NCBI RefSeq assembly: GCF_013201935.1
Contig: NZ_CP053833.1
Span: 1,612,001 to 1,676,000 of the forward strand
DNA from: Arcobacter cloacae
GTDB lineage: Bacteria; Campylobacterota; Campylobacteria; Campylobacterales; Arcobacteraceae
Reading direction: 5' to 3'
Length of the DNA: 64,000 nt
Part shown: positions 62,967 to 64,000 of the stretch, piece by piece
Position numbering within the stretch: position 1 is the stretch's first letter
Layout of the letters: each line of letters opens with the position of its first letter
The notes under the pieces: model-generated
The model's database searches: none
The model's input: the letters and a program-made list of their open reading frames with translations, nothing else
What the model was told of the DNA's origin: nothing
Translations under genes and position numbers: made by a program

Positions 62967-64000
62967 CTATCTAATCTCAAATCCACTTTTTACAATATCA
63001 ACTCCATATTTTACCCTTAGTTTTTGCATCTGATTTGTAAGATTTCTTTTTTTTAAATCAGATTCATACTCAAAAAGATTATAAGTATATTCATTTACTT
63101 TTGCAAAATTTAAAACTGTAATATTTAATTGTATAACTCCATGGGTTTTATGATTATCTGTTATATCAAAAAGTTTTATCATCTCACTTTTGAAATCCAT
63201 TTCATTAAAAATCCTATTTACATTTATATAGTTTTTTGATTTGATTTTATACTCATATCTTATTTTTATAGCATAAGTCAAAGGATTTACATTTTCTTTT
63301 TTTACTAAAAAACACAAATATCTACAAAGAATCATAACTCTTCTTCTTAACTCATTTCTATCAAAAATCACATCAAAAGTTCTTCCTATTCCTATTGATT
63401 TTTTTTCTCTTTCAACACTTAATTTATTATCTCTAATTCCACAAATACGATTATATAAATCAATTCCAGGTTTTTTCCAAGAGTAAAATAACTTTTGATT
63501 CTTTCTTATATCTCCTAAAGTTTTTATTCCATAACCTTTAAGCCTTTCTTGAAAAGCTTTTCCAATACCAGGAAACTCACCTATTGGAATATTTTTTATA
63601 AAATTTGGAATATCATCTAAACTTACATATTTAACTCCATTTGGTTTTGCATATTCAGTTATTAATTTTGAAAGATATTTTGTATTTGCAATTCCTATAG
63701 AAATGGGTAGATTTAACTCATCTTTTATTTTTTTCTTTAAAAAATATGCAAATTCTACTACTTCATTTTCATTGATAAAACCTGTAACATCTCCAAAAAA
63801 TTCATCTATTGAAAACTGTTCTACTAAAGGTATCTCTTTTATTAAAATATCTTTTAATTTTGATGATAAATCATGATATAAAGGATAATTTGGAGCTAAC
63901 ATTTTTAAATGTGGACACAAAGACAATGCCTCATTTACACTCATGGCTGTTTTAACTCCAAAAGCTCTTGCTTCATATGAAGCTGTGGTTATTATTCCTC
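62967..64000 (-). CDS. dinB: Y-family DNA polymerase (DinB/Pol IV type), N terminus outside the window
   Basis: The minus-strand frame continues past the right edge: the codons before the ATG at 63944 read TASYEARAFGVKTA, a conserved Y-family segment, so that ATG is internal. The catalytic SIDEFFGD is present, followed by a helix-hairpin-helix (GEFPGIGKAFQERLKGYG) and the little-finger domain. The first metal-binding aspartate motif lies outside. It performs error-prone lesion bypass. It could be DinB or a UmuC-like enzyme; the length favours DinB. Confidence 0.88.
   Translation of the reverse strand, partial: GIITTASYEARAFGVKTAMSVNEALSLCPHLKMLAPNYPLYHDLSSKLKDILIKEIPLVEQFSIDEFFGDVTGFINENEVVEFAYFLKKKIKDELNLPISIGIANTKYLSKLITEYAKPNGVKYVSLDDIPNFIKNIPIGEFPGIGKAFQERLKGYGIKTLGDIRKNQKLFYSWKKPGIDLYNRICGIRDNKLSVEREKKSIGIGRTFDVIFDRNELRRRVMILCRYLCFLVKKENVNPLTYAIKIRYEYKIKSKNYINVNRIFNEMDFKSEMIKLFDITDNHKTHGVIQLNITVLNFAKVNEYTYNLFEYESDLKKRNLTNQMQKLRVKYGVDIVKSGFEIR

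Noticed and set aside
1-64000. tRNA, rRNA or CRISPR arrays
   Set aside because: I saw no conserved tRNA arms, rRNA segments or regularly spaced direct repeats on either strand.

Overview
This window is very AT-rich, densely coded chromosomal DNA. Its gene content points to a Campylobacterota bacterium, most likely Arcobacteraceae (Arcobacter/Aliarcobacter-like). Reasons are the AT-rich codon use, AAAGGA-type ribosome binding sites, TATAAT-type -10 boxes without clear -35 boxes, a VacJ/MlaC/RND operon like Cj1371-Cj1373 of Campylobacter jejuni, a class D beta-lactamase of the type known in these genera, and many sensory diguanylate cyclase and chemoreceptor genes. The genus is inference; there is no rRNA or tRNA gene to fix it.

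Layout. 1-5.9 kb: the 5' half of a PAS-GGDEF gene, then a minus-strand set made of a single-chain restriction-modification-specificity protein, a membrane coiled-coil protein and a zinc-ribbon membrane protein. 6.1-15.7 kb: a tightly overlapping beta-oxidation operon (acyl-CoA synthetase, thiolase, hydratase/dehydrogenase, acyl-CoA dehydrogenase, and an unusual acyltransferase-hydrolase fusion), followed by an M48 lipoprotein protease. 16.5-22.9 kb: an accessory block lying between two imperfect copies of the 3' end of a diguanylate cyclase gene. It holds two unrecognised genes, a PD-(D/E)XK nuclease, a WYL regulator, and a complete IS21-family element (istA/istB, TG...CA ends, 5-bp target duplication) that splits a small secreted-protein gene. 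22.9-27.0 kb: a four-gene operon of a coiled-coil protein, a membrane protein with a roadblock-like middle and OmpA-like C terminus, a Rab/MglA-like small GTPase and a PAS-GGDEF protein. This is my strongest candidate for an undescribed system.

27.1-33.2 kb: yebC, an M23 peptidase, and a lipid-transport operon (mlaA, mlaC, RND permease, LOG family). A probable small RNA with a C-rich loop and a strong terminator follows at about 33.28-33.38 kb. 33.4-38.5 kb: a HAD phosphatase and a thiol-redox operon (DsbB-like, DsbA-like, two unknown membrane proteins, TlpA-like lipoprotein). 38.6-45.1 kb: a GH17-GT2 beta-glucan synthase fusion, BCCT and MFS transporters, and an amidase. 45.2-48.1 kb: two small conserved proteins, glyA and an Ada-like regulator/methyltransferase. 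48.1-54.4 kb: an AlgI-type O-acetyltransferase pair, a small regulator, a mutarotase, an OXA beta-lactamase and a DEAD-box helicase. 54.7-64 kb: YcaO, a DUF302 protein, RidA, Rof, a nitrate/nitrite-sensor-type chemoreceptor, RNase HI, a DRE-TIM aldolase, a MarR/YdhR divergent pair with a palindromic operator, and a partial Y-family polymerase.

No intergenic gap exceeds 300 bases. I found no tRNA, rRNA or CRISPR array. Functions are inferred from motifs read by eye; no database search was run.
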